DNA of 64,000 nucleotides from Gluconacetobacter dulcium (GCF_014174165.1 NZ_JABEQN010000015.1:1-64000), one strand, 5' to 3'. Positions 18,154-25,454 are shown, numbered from the stretch's first letter. Translations and numbers: made by a program. Notes: generated by a model not told the origin, from the letters alone.

Positions 18154-19476
18154 ATGAAGCTCACAAAACGGGAAATAGACGCCCTGGCCTGCCCGCCGGG
18201 TAAGCGCGACGCCATGTTCATGGACGATTCGCTGCCGGGTTTCGCGATCCGCGTGACCGAGGCCGGGTCCAAGGTCTTCCTGTTCCAGTATCGCTTCGCC
18301 GGCCGCATCCGGCGCCTGGTCATCGGCCCTTATGGCGAGGTCACGCCTGCCCAGGCACGTAAGGAGGCCGAGGAAGCGCGCGGCCGGGTGCGGGCCGGTG
18401 GCGATCCAGCCGGGGAAAGAAAGGTCCGCGCCCTGGCCGCTCAGGCCGAGATGGCCCGCCAGAAGGCGGAAGAAACTGCCGATGCCCTGACGCTGGATGC
18501 ACTGATAGACCGCTGGCGTGACGGGGCATTGAGGGACCGGAGCGCGTCCTATCGCAAGGAAGCCCCGGATCGGCTCCGCACCGGCGTCCCTGCCCTTCTA
18601 GGCCAGCCCGCACGGTCAATCACACCAGGCGAGGTCCAAGCCCGTCTGGACGAGGTAGCGGCGCAGCACCCGGTCACGGCCCGCCGGATTCATGCCTATG
18701 GCCGGGCCATGTTCGGCTGGGCCGAGAAACGGCAGTTCGTACCCGCCAACGTGTTCGCCAGCGTGATCGTGGAAGGTCGGGAGACCTCGCGCGACCGCGT
18801 GCTGACAGATACCGAGTTGGCCGAGTTGTGGAACGCCGCCGGCCGCCAGCCATACCCCTTTGGCCCGTTCTTCCGGCTACTGGCCCTGACGCTGCAACGG
18901 CGGGACGAGGTGGCGCACATGGAATGGGCCGAGTTGGCCCCGGACCTGACCTCCTGGCTGATCCCGGCCGACCGGACCAAGAACGGCCGGGCGCATATCG
19001 TCCACCTGGCCGAGCCTGCCCGTCACATCCTTGCCGGCCTGCCACGCCAAGCCGACCCGAAGACCGGCGCACTGTCGCCCTACGTCTTTACCAGCAACGG
19101 ACGAACCCCGATTTCAGGCTTTTCCGACGCCAAGGAACGGCTTGACGCCCTGATAGCCGACATGCGGACGGAACAGGCGGGAAAGAAGGTCAGAAAGCCA
19201 GCAGCCCCACCGCCAAGGGCAGACTGGCGGCTGCACGACCTGCGGAGAACGGGCGTAACGATCATGGCGCGGCTGGGGATCGGCCCGCATGTCGCAGACC
19301 GGGTTCTGAACCATGTGCAAGGCACGATCCGGGGCGTGGCTGCGGTCTACCAGCGCCATGAATTCGAGGCCGAGCGGGCGGCGGCGCTCGATACCTGGGG
19401 CCGTCATGTTCAGGCTGTGGCGGCAGGCCACGCAGACCGCCAGCAGGCCGGCGATGTTGTAACGCTGCGGCCGTAA
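18154..19476 (+). CDS. int: P4-type tyrosine integrase
   Basis: This 440-residue site-specific recombinase integrates and excises the element at tRNA-Arg. The N-terminus (MKLTKREIDALACPPGKRDAMFMDD...GFAIRVTEAGSKVF) is the DUF4102 arm-binding domain typical of P4 and island integrases. A core-binding domain covers about 110-210. The catalytic residues can be placed: Arg249 in TLQRRDEV, His361 and Arg364 in RLHDLRRTGVT, His387 in LNHVQG and nucleophile Tyr399 in AVYQRHEF. All are present, so the enzyme should be active. The ATG follows iteron array 1 by 13 bp, suggesting that whatever binds the iterons also controls integrase expression. Confidence 0.95.
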   Translation: MKLTKREIDALACPPGKRDAMFMDDSLPGFAIRVTEAGSKVFLFQYRFAGRIRRLVIGPYGEVTPAQARKEAEEARGRVRAGGDPAGERKVRALAAQAEMARQKAEETADALTLDALIDRWRDGALRDRSASYRKEAPDRLRTGVPALLGQPARSITPGEVQARLDEVAAQHPVTARRIHAYGRAMFGWAEKRQFVPANVFASVIVEGRETSRDRVLTDTELAELWNAAGRQPYPFGPFFRLLALTLQRRDEVAHMEWAELAPDLTSWLIPADRTKNGRAHIVHLAEPARHILAGLPRQADPKTGALSPYVFTSNGRTPISGFSDAKERLDALIADMRTEQAGKKVRKPAAPPPRADWRLHDLRRTGVTIMARLGIGPHVADRVLNHVQGTIRGVAAVYQRHEFEAERAAALDTWGRHVQAVAAGHADRQQAGDVVTLRP

Positions 19477-19596
19477 GGGTGATTTGCATTTCGAGGGCAC
19501 TATGTGCGTGATATAGGCGGCGCATCGCTGGATTGGGACGCGATAGGGGCTACCCAGCCCGTCCTTGGTCCGTATAGCCCGCCCACGGGAGAGTTT

Positions 19597-20286
19597 ATGC
19601 CGGACGGAAGCAACATCATCGGACGGGGCATCTACCCGGTGCCTGTGGCTGCCAGGCTGCTTCATATGCCGGCGGCACGGGTACGGGCATGGGTATATGG
19701 CAACGGGTCAGAGGCCGTTCTGACGCCCGAACTGGCGACCGAGGACGGACAGGAAGCCCTCAGCTTCATTAACCTGGTCGAAATCCTGTTCCTCGCCGAG
19801 CTGCGTGGGCAAGGGGTCAGCCTGCAATCCATTCGAACCATGCTGGACCGGGCCAAACGGATGCTGGGCACGGAACATCCTTTCGCGGTCCGCCGGTTCC
19901 ATACGGACGGCAAGGCGATCTGGCTGGAAACGGCCGAAGCCACGGGGGATCGGCGGCTTGTGGACCTGACGGACGGCAATGGTGCCATGTTGCAGGTGCT
20001 CGAACGAAGCTTCCGCAAGTCCGTGTCCTTCGACGACACCACCGCCGGCATTGCCAATCTGTGGCGCCCCAGCGCCGATCAGCCCCGCATCGTGCTGGAC
20101 CCGGCGCGACGCTTCGGCCGGCCGATCGACAGCCAGACCGGCATGCCCACCGAGATTCTGGCCAATGCCCTGCGCGCGGAAGGCGGCAACGTGGCGCGCG
20201 TGGCCGCCTTGTGGGAGGTTCCGCCCGAAGCCGTCGAACAGGCGGCTGAATTCGAGATGCGGATCAGCAAGCGACTGGCGGCTTGA
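19597..20286 (+). CDS. putative antitoxin with MerR/DUF433-like DNA-binding region
   Basis: A 229-residue protein paired with a downstream PIN-like gene. Residues about 10-110 (YPVPVAARLLHMPAARVRAWVYG ... INLVEILFLAELRGQGVSLQSIRTMLDRA) resemble the winged-helix of MerR-like/DUF433 antitoxins. The C-terminal NALRAEGGNVARVAALWEVPPEAVEQAAEFE is a second helix-turn-helix-like segment common in DUF433 proteins. The ATG at 19597 has GGGAGAG upstream; a start at 19504 lacks one. The stop overlaps the next gene's TTG start by four bases, the tight coupling usual for toxin-antitoxin operons. The pairing with DUF5615-type PIN-like toxins is known; activity here is inferred. Confidence 0.65.
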   Translation: MPDGSNIIGRGIYPVPVAARLLHMPAARVRAWVYGNGSEAVLTPELATEDGQEALSFINLVEILFLAELRGQGVSLQSIRTMLDRAKRMLGTEHPFAVRRFHTDGKAIWLETAEATGDRRLVDLTDGNGAMLQVLERSFRKSVSFDDTTAGIANLWRPSADQPRIVLDPARRFGRPIDSQTGMPTEILANALRAEGGNVARVAALWEVPPEAVEQAAEFEMRISKRLAA

Positions 20287-20696
20287 AATTCATCTTCGAT
20301 GAAAACCACCCGCCGATCCTTGCACGGGTGCTGGCTCCGCTGGCCGGAATAGACAGCCATACGGTGGCATCTGTCCGTCATCTCGGCCTTGCCGGCACGA
20401 AGGACGTGGACCTATTCCATGCTCTGGCCGACCCCAACCGCCCTACGGTCCTGATCACGGCCGACATGGCCATGTCACGTCGTCGGCACGAAGTCGCGGC
20501 GATCCGGGAAACCGGGGCGGTGGTCGTAGTGGGCATGAAGGGCTGGAACCAGCAGAAGGACACGGTGGAGCGCGTCCGCATGATGGTCTGGTGGTGGCCA
20601 AGCATCGTCCGATGCGCGGCCGGGGCGGATAGTGGATCGTTTCTGGAACTGCCTTGGTCCAGCGCAGTAGCAACGCTTAAGCGGTGGCGAGCCTGA
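20283..20696 (+). CDS. PIN-like (DUF5615-type) putative toxin
   Basis: A 137-residue protein. KFIFDENHPPILARVLAPL at the N-terminus has the DEN motif of DUF5615/Mut7-C-like PIN-fold proteins, and PTVLITADMAMSRRRHEVAAI supplies the second acidic residue (TAD) of the presumed nuclease site. Such proteins are predicted RNA-cleaving toxins. The C-terminal 45 residues are less typical. Translation begins at TTG 20283, overlapping the antitoxin stop by four bases, so it is probably made only by coupled translation. Confidence in the fold is moderate and in toxicity low. Confidence 0.6.
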   Translation: MKFIFDENHPPILARVLAPLAGIDSHTVASVRHLGLAGTKDVDLFHALADPNRPTVLITADMAMSRRRHEVAAIRETGAVVVVGMKGWNQQKDTVERVRMMVWWWPSIVRCAAGADSGSFLELPWSSAVATLKRWRA

Positions 20697-20766
20697 AAGG
20701 CGTCGTCGCAATGGAGGCCCCTAAGCCTGTATAATGCAGGTGCAGGGGTGAAACCATGAGGCCACG

Positions 20767-21039
20767 ATGACAAGCTATATCGCCTTGATCCGAAAGGACC
20801 CCGACACCGATTTCTGCGTTGATTTCCCCGACTTTCCCGGCTGCATCAGCGCTGGCCTCACGATGGAAGAGGCTCGCGTCATGGCAGCGGAGGCACTGGC
20901 CGGGCATATCGCAAACATGAAGGAAGATGGCGACACTATCCCCGATCCATCTCCCTTGGATGTGGCCATGGCCAATCCAGACAATGCCGGCGCCACGCCA
21001 GTCCTGGTCCGCGCGGGCCTCCGGACCTTGCGGATATAA
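20767..21039 (+). CDS. HicB-type antitoxin, orphan
   Basis: A 90-residue protein with the HicB partial RNase H fold: YIALIRKDPDTDFCVDFPDFPGCISAGLTMEEARVMAAEAL is the family signature, followed by the usual EDGDTIPDPSP segment. HicB neutralises the small mRNA interferase HicA. The ~60-residue HicA that normally lies next to it is absent: 20697-20766 is too short and the next 50 bp downstream have no frame for it. It is either a solitary regulator or a leftover. GC content matches the integrase side of the element, and it ends right before the AT-rich block. Confidence 0.82.
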   Translation: MTSYIALIRKDPDTDFCVDFPDFPGCISAGLTMEEARVMAAEALAGHIANMKEDGDTIPDPSPLDVAMANPDNAGATPVLVRAGLRTLRI

Positions 21040-21086
21040 AAAAGGGCAGACTTGCCCCGATTCATTCTGAAATGCTCCAGAAATAT

Positions 21087-21524
21087 TTATTTTTGATTAA
21101 CCCCACACCTCAACTCTATATATGTATACACATCTATATCACCAATCTTAATTCCATGCGGAGAAACAAGATCATTAGAAAGGACCATAGACCGAATAGT
21201 AATTGGTCCTTTTATATACCAAGAACCGCCAATCTTCTTCACCTGCTCGCAATCAAAGGGAGGCAACGGAGCCGGAGTCGCAATCTGGCGCTCCAACGCC
21301 GTCTGGCGATGTTGGTTAAGAATACTAGAACCAGCGGAAAATAAAAAATACATACCCAAAAGATAAAATAATGACCTCCAAAAAAAACGAGATCTACTAA
21401 TAACCTTTATCAGAGGAACCCCTTCCTTAAGAGATTTATTAAAGGCCGAAAAAAACTTGAACACGGCCACTGATGACAGGAGGCTCCAGAATAAATCAAC
21501 AAATAACCAAACAGGAAAGGTCAT
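21087..21524 (-). CDS. predicted membrane protein of unknown function, AT-rich cargo gene B
   Basis: A 145-residue protein with two likely membrane spans, about residues 4-27 (PVWLFVDLFWSLLSSVAVFKFF) and 47-66 (FFWRSLFYLLGMYFLFSAGSS), followed by a soluble tail of about 75 residues that carries two cysteines (FDCEQVKK and ELRCGVNQK). No family is recognised. The DNA is clearly AT-richer than the surrounding element, a sign of separate origin. Its start overlaps the stop of the 117-residue gene upstream by four bases (ATGA), so the pair is one translational unit. It may be anti-phage or superinfection-exclusion cargo. That is a guess from context. Confidence 0.55.
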   Translation of the reverse strand: MTFPVWLFVDLFWSLLSSVAVFKFFSAFNKSLKEGVPLIKVISRSRFFWRSLFYLLGMYFLFSAGSSILNQHRQTALERQIATPAPLPPFDCEQVKKIGGSWYIKGPITIRSMVLSNDLVSPHGIKIGDIDVYTYIELRCGVNQK

Positions 21525-21874
21525 GACTTTTTTCCTTTCCGCGAGCTTGCAGAAGAAGGAGAAAAATAAACCATGATTGTACTAGGTCCCGTTACCCCAG
21601 CAGCTATAGCTTGATAAGCAGAGTGTGGAGAATAAATAGCCATTCCTGCAATAGTACCAAAAAAAACCGTCCCCACCATTTCAATCCAAGCGTAAGTCGT
21701 ATCGGATCTTCCTGGCAAAAGAACTCTCATTTTCTCATGCGAAACTGTGAACCCCTTCTGACTTCCACCAAGATACGCACCTACTGCACCAATAAGACAA
21801 AGGGCCCACATAGTGGCAGCAGAGGCGATTCCTGCGGCTGTAACGCTCAAAGCTACTTCCCCACAATGCGGCAT
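21521..21874 (-). CDS. predicted membrane protein of unknown function, AT-rich cargo gene A
   Basis: A 117-residue protein with two hydrophobic stretches, about residues 8-38 (VTAAGIASAATMWALCLIGAVGAYLGG) and 66-103 (MVGTVFFGTIAGMAIYS...AGVTGPSTIMVYF), each able to span the membrane. A serine/lysine tail (SSASSRKGKKS) probably stays in the cytoplasm. The glycine- and alanine-rich helices resemble small phage holin-like proteins, but I see no motif that proves it. No clear ribosome-binding site precedes ATG 21874, so the start is uncertain. It overlaps the downstream gene by four bases. Confidence 0.5.
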   Translation of the reverse strand: MPHCGEVALSVTAAGIASAATMWALCLIGAVGAYLGGSQKGFTVSHEKMRVLLPGRSDTTYAWIEMVGTVFFGTIAGMAIYSPHSAYQAIAAGVTGPSTIMVYFSPSSASSRKGKKS

Positions 21875-22090
21875 CTATTGAGGGATAAGGCATCCCACGT
21901 GTTACTTGGCGATACAATCCCCTAAAGACCGAAAGTGATAAGTCACTGGGCACTCTCGATAATGTAGCATCGCTGTCATGAAACATATACTGCCTTTAAC
22001 GATTAGACATGCAGATGCGTAGTCATGTCGATGTGAGGATGACGAAATTAACGTCTGAAATACAGAACCAAAAAGTATTAAACAAATTGA

Positions 22091-22372
22091 TTAAACCACC
22101 CAAAAAACAAATTTGTGGTGAACTCGATGATTTCGAACGCACGGCTTAGCTTGATTTGGTATGTCTCCGATTATCATATATGTGAAAATGTGGTTTGGAA
22201 TATTTTTCCTTCCAAATGGAATTGGCATTTTCACTATTTTAGCTGAATAATTGGTCGTTGGAAATCGCGATAAAATATTATAAAAATAGTTATTTGTTTT
22301 CGCATCCGTCATATAATAATTATTTCCATCTAAAACTATCATTCCATTATTTATAAATGTTATAATTCCCAT
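22091..22372 (-). CDS. AT-rich hypothetical protein translated after the Xre repressor
   Basis: A 93-residue protein from strongly AT-rich DNA. It starts MGIITFINNGMIVLDGNNYYMTDAK and is rich in Asn, Ile, Tyr and Phe, with a basic middle (KMPIPFGRKNIPNH). The ATG overlaps the stop codon of the Xre gene (TAATG), so it is likely co-translated with the repressor. No family is recognised. The base composition differs sharply from the repressor gene beside it, so it may have been added later. Confidence 0.45.
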   Translation of the reverse strand: MGIITFINNGMIVLDGNNYYMTDAKTNNYFYNILSRFPTTNYSAKIVKMPIPFGRKNIPNHIFTYMIIGDIPNQAKPCVRNHRVHHKFVFWVV

Positions 22373-22593
22373 TATTTATGCAACCTTATACCCACACTAC
22401 ACCCATTCTCTCCTATGAACTCTACCCCGGCAGCCTCCAAGGCAATGCGAATAGCTTCGATGGTACGGGGATAGAGATCCTCGCCGCGCTCAAGCCGGGT
22501 GATTGTCGTGGGTGACACCTGAGCGGCTAAAGCCAATTCTCGAACGCCTAACTGGAGGGCGGCCCTCGCCATTCGACATTGTGTTGCGTTCAT
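22372..22593 (-). CDS. Xre-family helix-turn-helix repressor
   Basis: A 73-residue Cro/C1-type DNA-binding protein: CRMARAALQLGVRELALAAQVSPTTITRLERGEDLYPRTIEAIRIALEAAGVEF is the complete five-helix HTH_3 domain, with almost nothing added. It faces a divergent operon across a 145-bp region holding two copies of a 17-bp operator, one over its own ribosome-binding site. It is the probable master repressor of the element, comparable to satellite and phage immunity repressors. ATG 22593 with CAGGGTGA upstream is preferred over an ATG at 22641, which would lie upstream of the first operator. Confidence 0.85.
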   Translation of the reverse strand: MNATQCRMARAALQLGVRELALAAQVSPTTITRLERGEDLYPRTIEAIRIALEAAGVEFIGENGCSVGIRLHK

Positions 22594-22594
22594 G

Positions 22595-22672
22595 ATGTCA
22601 CCCTGTGTCAAAGTTATTGACTTCAGGGATGAATCTGGCACATTGAGTGAACCTTGTCACTTTGTGACAAGG
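22595..22672. promoter_or_regulatory. divergent control region with two operators for the Xre repressor
   Basis: TTGTCACTTTGTGACAA at 22654-22670 is the centre of a perfect 9-bp inverted repeat (22652-22672, 3-nt spacer). ATGTCACCCTGTGTCAA at 22595-22611 is a degraded second copy (13 of 17 identical) that covers the repressor's ribosome-binding site. A strong site toward the divergent operon and a weak site over the repressor gene are the usual layout of an autoregulated lysis/lysogeny-type switch. Binding by the adjacent Xre protein is inferred. Confidence 0.7.
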
Positions 22673-22738
22673 CGGCCGAACGGAAGGGGTAGGAGCCTTC
22701 CGGTCCGGCCTGACCACAACCGAACTGGAGTTTCGGCA

Positions 22739-22909
22739 ATGGCTGAACACGCCTATAGCACACCCGCGTCAACGCGAGCAGCGGAGTCACGCGCCCACAT
22801 TCTGGCGGCGCTGATCGCCCCTTTCCTGATCGCCCTGGCCATCTGCGGCCTCGGCACGCCCGATCCCGTCACCAGCGGCCACGCCACCGCCATTGAGGCC
22901 GTGCGATGA
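22739..22909 (+). CDS. small single-span membrane protein, first gene of the divergent operon
   Basis: A 56-residue protein with one hydrophobic helix, about residues 25-41 (ILAALIAPFLIALAICGL), after a polar N-terminus (MAEHAYSTPASTRAAES). ATG 22739 follows CTGGAG. The stop overlaps the next ATG by four bases. This begins a run of five genes coupled by four-base overlaps, all controlled from the Xre operator region. Function unknown. Confidence 0.55.
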   Translation: MAEHAYSTPASTRAAESRAHILAALIAPFLIALAICGLGTPDPVTSGHATAIEAVR

Positions 22910-23190
22910 CCCAGAATGCCCTCTGCACGATGCCGGATCAGAATATCGACAAGATCGCGGTGGCCAGCGACGCCCTGGCTAACCTGGCCACGTTACTGCG
23001 CTGGGCCGGCAGGGCTGCGGAACAGGTCATGATCCTTTCTGCCGGCGATGACCTTCCCGGCCTCGGCAGCACCATGGTCTGGGCCGGTGCCGAGATCGAG
23101 CGCCGCTGCGCCGTCATCTCCGAAAGCATCAGCGATGCCGTGCCCTACAGGCTCGCCACTGCCCCCCGAAAGGCGGAGAGCGCGGTATGA
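22906..23190 (+). CDS. hypothetical protein, element operon gene 2
   Basis: A 94-residue, mostly alpha-helical soluble protein (QNIDKIAVASDALANLATLLRWAGRAAEQVM, then VWAGAEIERRCAVISESISDAV). It shares a general pattern with the next gene, an alternation of alanine-rich helices around a W-A motif, which suggests the two may be related or form a complex. It overlaps both neighbours by four bases. No family recognised. Confidence 0.55.
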   Translation: MTQNALCTMPDQNIDKIAVASDALANLATLLRWAGRAAEQVMILSAGDDLPGLGSTMVWAGAEIERRCAVISESISDAVPYRLATAPRKAESAV

Positions 23191-23432
23191 AGTCCCACAG
23201 AACGCCCGGCCATGATCGTATCATCGTCGTGACCAAAGGCGCCTTGCGTGACGTAAATCTGGCCCTTTCGGGCCTGACGCTCTTGCTGGGGCAGATCGCC
23301 AATACCGAGGCAGGTGCTGACTTCGAAACGGCGATGGACTGGGCAAACGCCCTGCAATGGCTTCGTGATTCCATCGGAGCAGCCATAGCCTCCCCGCAAG
23401 AGGAAATCGCCCGGCAGGAGGCTGGCCAATGA
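23187..23432 (+). CDS. hypothetical protein, element operon gene 3
   Basis: An 81-residue helical protein (LRDVNLALSGLTLLLGQIANTEAGADFETAMDWANALQWLRDSIGAAIA). The arrangement of helices and a WANALQWL motif echo the preceding 94-residue protein. Translationally coupled to both neighbours by ATGA overlaps. No family recognised. Confidence 0.55.
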   Translation: MKSHRTPGHDRIIVVTKGALRDVNLALSGLTLLLGQIANTEAGADFETAMDWANALQWLRDSIGAAIASPQEEIARQEAGQ

Positions 23433-23848
23433 GCCGTACCAGCCCCACCCTCTCCCGCCGCACGGCCCTTACCGGCGGCTTGGCCCTTGGCACCACCGCA
23501 ACGGCATCCTGTGCCCCTCACGTGGTGGCTGATGATGCCGACCTGCTGCGCCGGGTCGATGCTGCACTGTCCGCCCATGCTGCCTTCACGGCATTGGCCA
23601 AGCGGTGGGGCGATACCGTCCGCATTCCAGGGGCCGTGATAGCTGAGGAAGCCCGCCTGTTGGATCTGGTGAACGATCTGCGGTTAGCGGCCATGGAACT
23701 GCCAGCGCGCACGACGGCGGGGCTGCAAGCCAAGGCAAGACTGGTCCTCACCGCGCTGGACCTGAACGCCGATGGCACAATCCGTCCGGATCAAGACGAT
23801 TTCGAAGCCTGGTCGCTCTGCCGCGATCTGATCGGTGGCGCCGCATGA
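23429..23848 (+). CDS. hypothetical exported protein with twin-arginine-like signal
   Basis: A 139-residue protein whose N-terminus (MSRTSPTLSRRTALTGGLALGTTATASCA) has an SRRTAL twin-arginine motif, a hydrophobic stretch and a lipobox-like ending TASC. It could be exported by Tat and lipidated. The mature part is helical (DLLRRVDAALSAHAAFTALAKRWGD...AEEARLLDLVNDLRLAAMELPA) and resembles small phage or satellite proteins of unknown role. An exported folded protein in a satellite early operon is unusual. Coupled to the next gene by ATGA. Confidence 0.55.
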   Translation: MSRTSPTLSRRTALTGGLALGTTATASCAPHVVADDADLLRRVDAALSAHAAFTALAKRWGDTVRIPGAVIAEEARLLDLVNDLRLAAMELPARTTAGLQAKARLVLTALDLNADGTIRPDQDDFEAWSLCRDLIGGAA

Positions 23849-25038
23849 TCGGCCTCAGCCATATCACCCCGCCGAAAAGCTTGCCTGTTCCTGTTTCGTG
23901 CCAGATGATGCAGGGAGGCGCGGCTAGGTTTGGCCGCCGAACGCCTGGTCCCCATGACTGGCCCGCCGCGCCGTCTGTTCTCAATCATGGGGATGACCAG
24001 CGTGGGGCGGTTGTGTGGGAAATGTATACCCTGCCTTCTACCGAAGACAGGCTCCAGAATGGCATCAGGCTTTCCGATACTTTCCATGCGTTCGCCTTTC
24101 TGGATGACTGGATCGAGAATCATTTTAACGGCATGAGTCAGGCCATGTGCCAATGCATAGCTTCCGGCATGCCTGAACAAGCCTTTGATCATCCCGAAAA
24201 CGCTAAACATTTTATCTCAGCGACGGATCTTCCTTCGATTTACCTACGAAATTTCCACCATCATTATTATTCAATATACAAAGAAATAGAGTCTTTACTG
24301 AAAAGCGGGCGGTTGTCCGCTTATGGGAAAACATCCATAGAAGATAAACATTGGAAAGTTATTCGCTGTTCTGACCTGTCTCTGGACTGCGAGCTTTTGT
24401 TCAGCAAAAACAAAATAGTAATAGAAGGCCAAAGCTTTCTCGACGTGCGTGTTGTCTGCGCGGAGTCCTTGCCCATCTCATGCGCACTTATCGCATACGG
24501 AGACCAAGAATTGGTGCCTCGATTAATGCGGCTTGCCGGATATTGCCGTTCTACCCTCACCAAAGGTGCTTACAAAGCATATTTACTTGATGAAATTCGA
24601 ACATTCTTAAAGTATTTTTTATTATTAATGCAGAAAGGACACCTTGAAGCATTCCGCACTGATGACGGCATGGAAATAGACGCTTCTGTTTGGAATCATT
24701 GCAAAATTTCTCTTTCTAGATCGGAGATTTCTACCAGACCAGGGGAATGGCTTCCTGTAAAAATCGTTAGCCCCATCCCTCCTTTGGAAGGCAACACATC
24801 GGCAAATAACTCCCACAGTAAAGGCCATCTGGTCGGCAGTGGCCGTTGCGCCCGAGGTTATGAGGAAGCAGATGCGCCGCTGGTGGAAGAAATGCGGACG
24901 ATGATCGTCCACAAGAAAGCGCATAGCGCCTGGCACGCCGCTGAGCTAGTGGCCGATCGTGCTGAGGGCGGGGGCACTTTTGAGAGCAGACAGAAGCGCC
25001 TCCATGGCAAATATCAAAGATTAAACCCAGATCAGTAG
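23845..25038 (+). CDS. hypothetical protein, mosaic base composition
   Basis: A 397-residue reading frame that starts by ATGA overlap with the preceding gene. Codons for residues 1-60 are GC-rich like the upstream operon. The middle (about 75-320) is AT-rich with ordinary soluble-protein composition (ICSDLSLDCELLFSKNKIVIEG, YGDQELVPRLMRLAGYCRS). The last 60 residues (ADAPLVEEMRTMIVHKKAHSAWHAAELVADRAEGGGTFESRQKRLHGKY) are GC-rich again and resemble the C-terminal block seen in many alphaproteobacterial phage and satellite proteins. It looks like a gene whose central domain was exchanged. An in-frame ATG at 24022 is an alternative start. Function unknown. Confidence 0.6.
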   Translation: MIGLSHITPPKSLPVPVSCQMMQGGAARFGRRTPGPHDWPAAPSVLNHGDDQRGAVVWEMYTLPSTEDRLQNGIRLSDTFHAFAFLDDWIENHFNGMSQAMCQCIASGMPEQAFDHPENAKHFISATDLPSIYLRNFHHHYYSIYKEIESLLKSGRLSAYGKTSIEDKHWKVIRCSDLSLDCELLFSKNKIVIEGQSFLDVRVVCAESLPISCALIAYGDQELVPRLMRLAGYCRSTLTKGAYKAYLLDEIRTFLKYFLLLMQKGHLEAFRTDDGMEIDASVWNHCKISLSRSEISTRPGEWLPVKIVSPIPPLEGNTSANNSHSKGHLVGSGRCARGYEEADAPLVEEMRTMIVHKKAHSAWHAAELVADRAEGGGTFESRQKRLHGKYQRLNPDQ

Positions 25039-25042
25039 CCCG

Positions 25043-25094
25043 TTCTCAATTTTCTCAGAACTGCTCAGTCTGAGAATTACTGAGAAGACCTGAG
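25043..25094. promoter_or_regulatory. CTCAG/CTGAG repeat cluster upstream of the AlpA-like gene
   Basis: TTCTCAG (25052-25058) and CTGAGAA (25070-25076) form a 7-bp inverted repeat with an 11-nt loop. Further half-sites follow, GCTCAG at 25063, ACTGAGAAG at 25079 and CCTGAG at 25089. The dense cluster in the gap before the AlpA-like gene is a likely operator region for the primase-helicase operon. The binding protein is not known. Confidence 0.45.
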
Positions 25095-25175
25095 TTCATT
25101 TCCGCCTTTACCCATGTCTTACGCACTGGGCCGCAACATCCTGCGGCGGCGTGCTGCATAGACAGGGAGAACCTT

Positions 25176-25454
25176 ATGCACCGCGTGAAAACACGCAACA
25201 GACCGACTCTGCCCACCGCCCCGGCGATGCCCACACCTCCGCTGGTGGTTTCTGAACCCGAAGCCGCCCGCCTAGTCGGACTGGGTATCCGCACGATGCA
25301 GCAGCTTCGTGCCGATGGCGCAGGCCCGCCGTTCGTGAAGCTGACCAGCCGCCGCATCGGTTACAGCATGGCCGGTCTTCAGGACTGGATCGCCTCGCGC
25401 TCAGCCCGCTCCACTTCCGACATCACCATGCGCCAGATCGGCGGTGCGGCATGA
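25176..25454 (+). CDS. AlpA-like helix-turn-helix regulator/excisionase
   Basis: A 92-residue protein. PPLVVSEPEAARLVGLGIRTMQQLRADGAGPPFVKLTSRRIGYSMAGLQDWIASR is the short winged-helix of AlpA/HTH_17 proteins, with the recognition helix around GIRTMQQLRADG and the wing RRIGYS. AlpA-type proteins act as transcription activators and excisionases in P4-like satellites and islands. ATG 25176 follows AGGGAGA. The stop overlaps the next ATG by four bases, placing it at the head of the replication operon. Confidence 0.8.
   Translation: MHRVKTRNRPTLPTAPAMPTPPLVVSEPEAARLVGLGIRTMQQLRADGAGPPFVKLTSRRIGYSMAGLQDWIASRSARSTSDITMRQIGGAA

Noticed and set aside
21735-21986. 83-codon frame on - strand (MFHDSDATLS...)
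   Set aside because: Overlaps the 117-aa membrane gene in another frame; composition with many Trp/Cys/Arg is not convincing.
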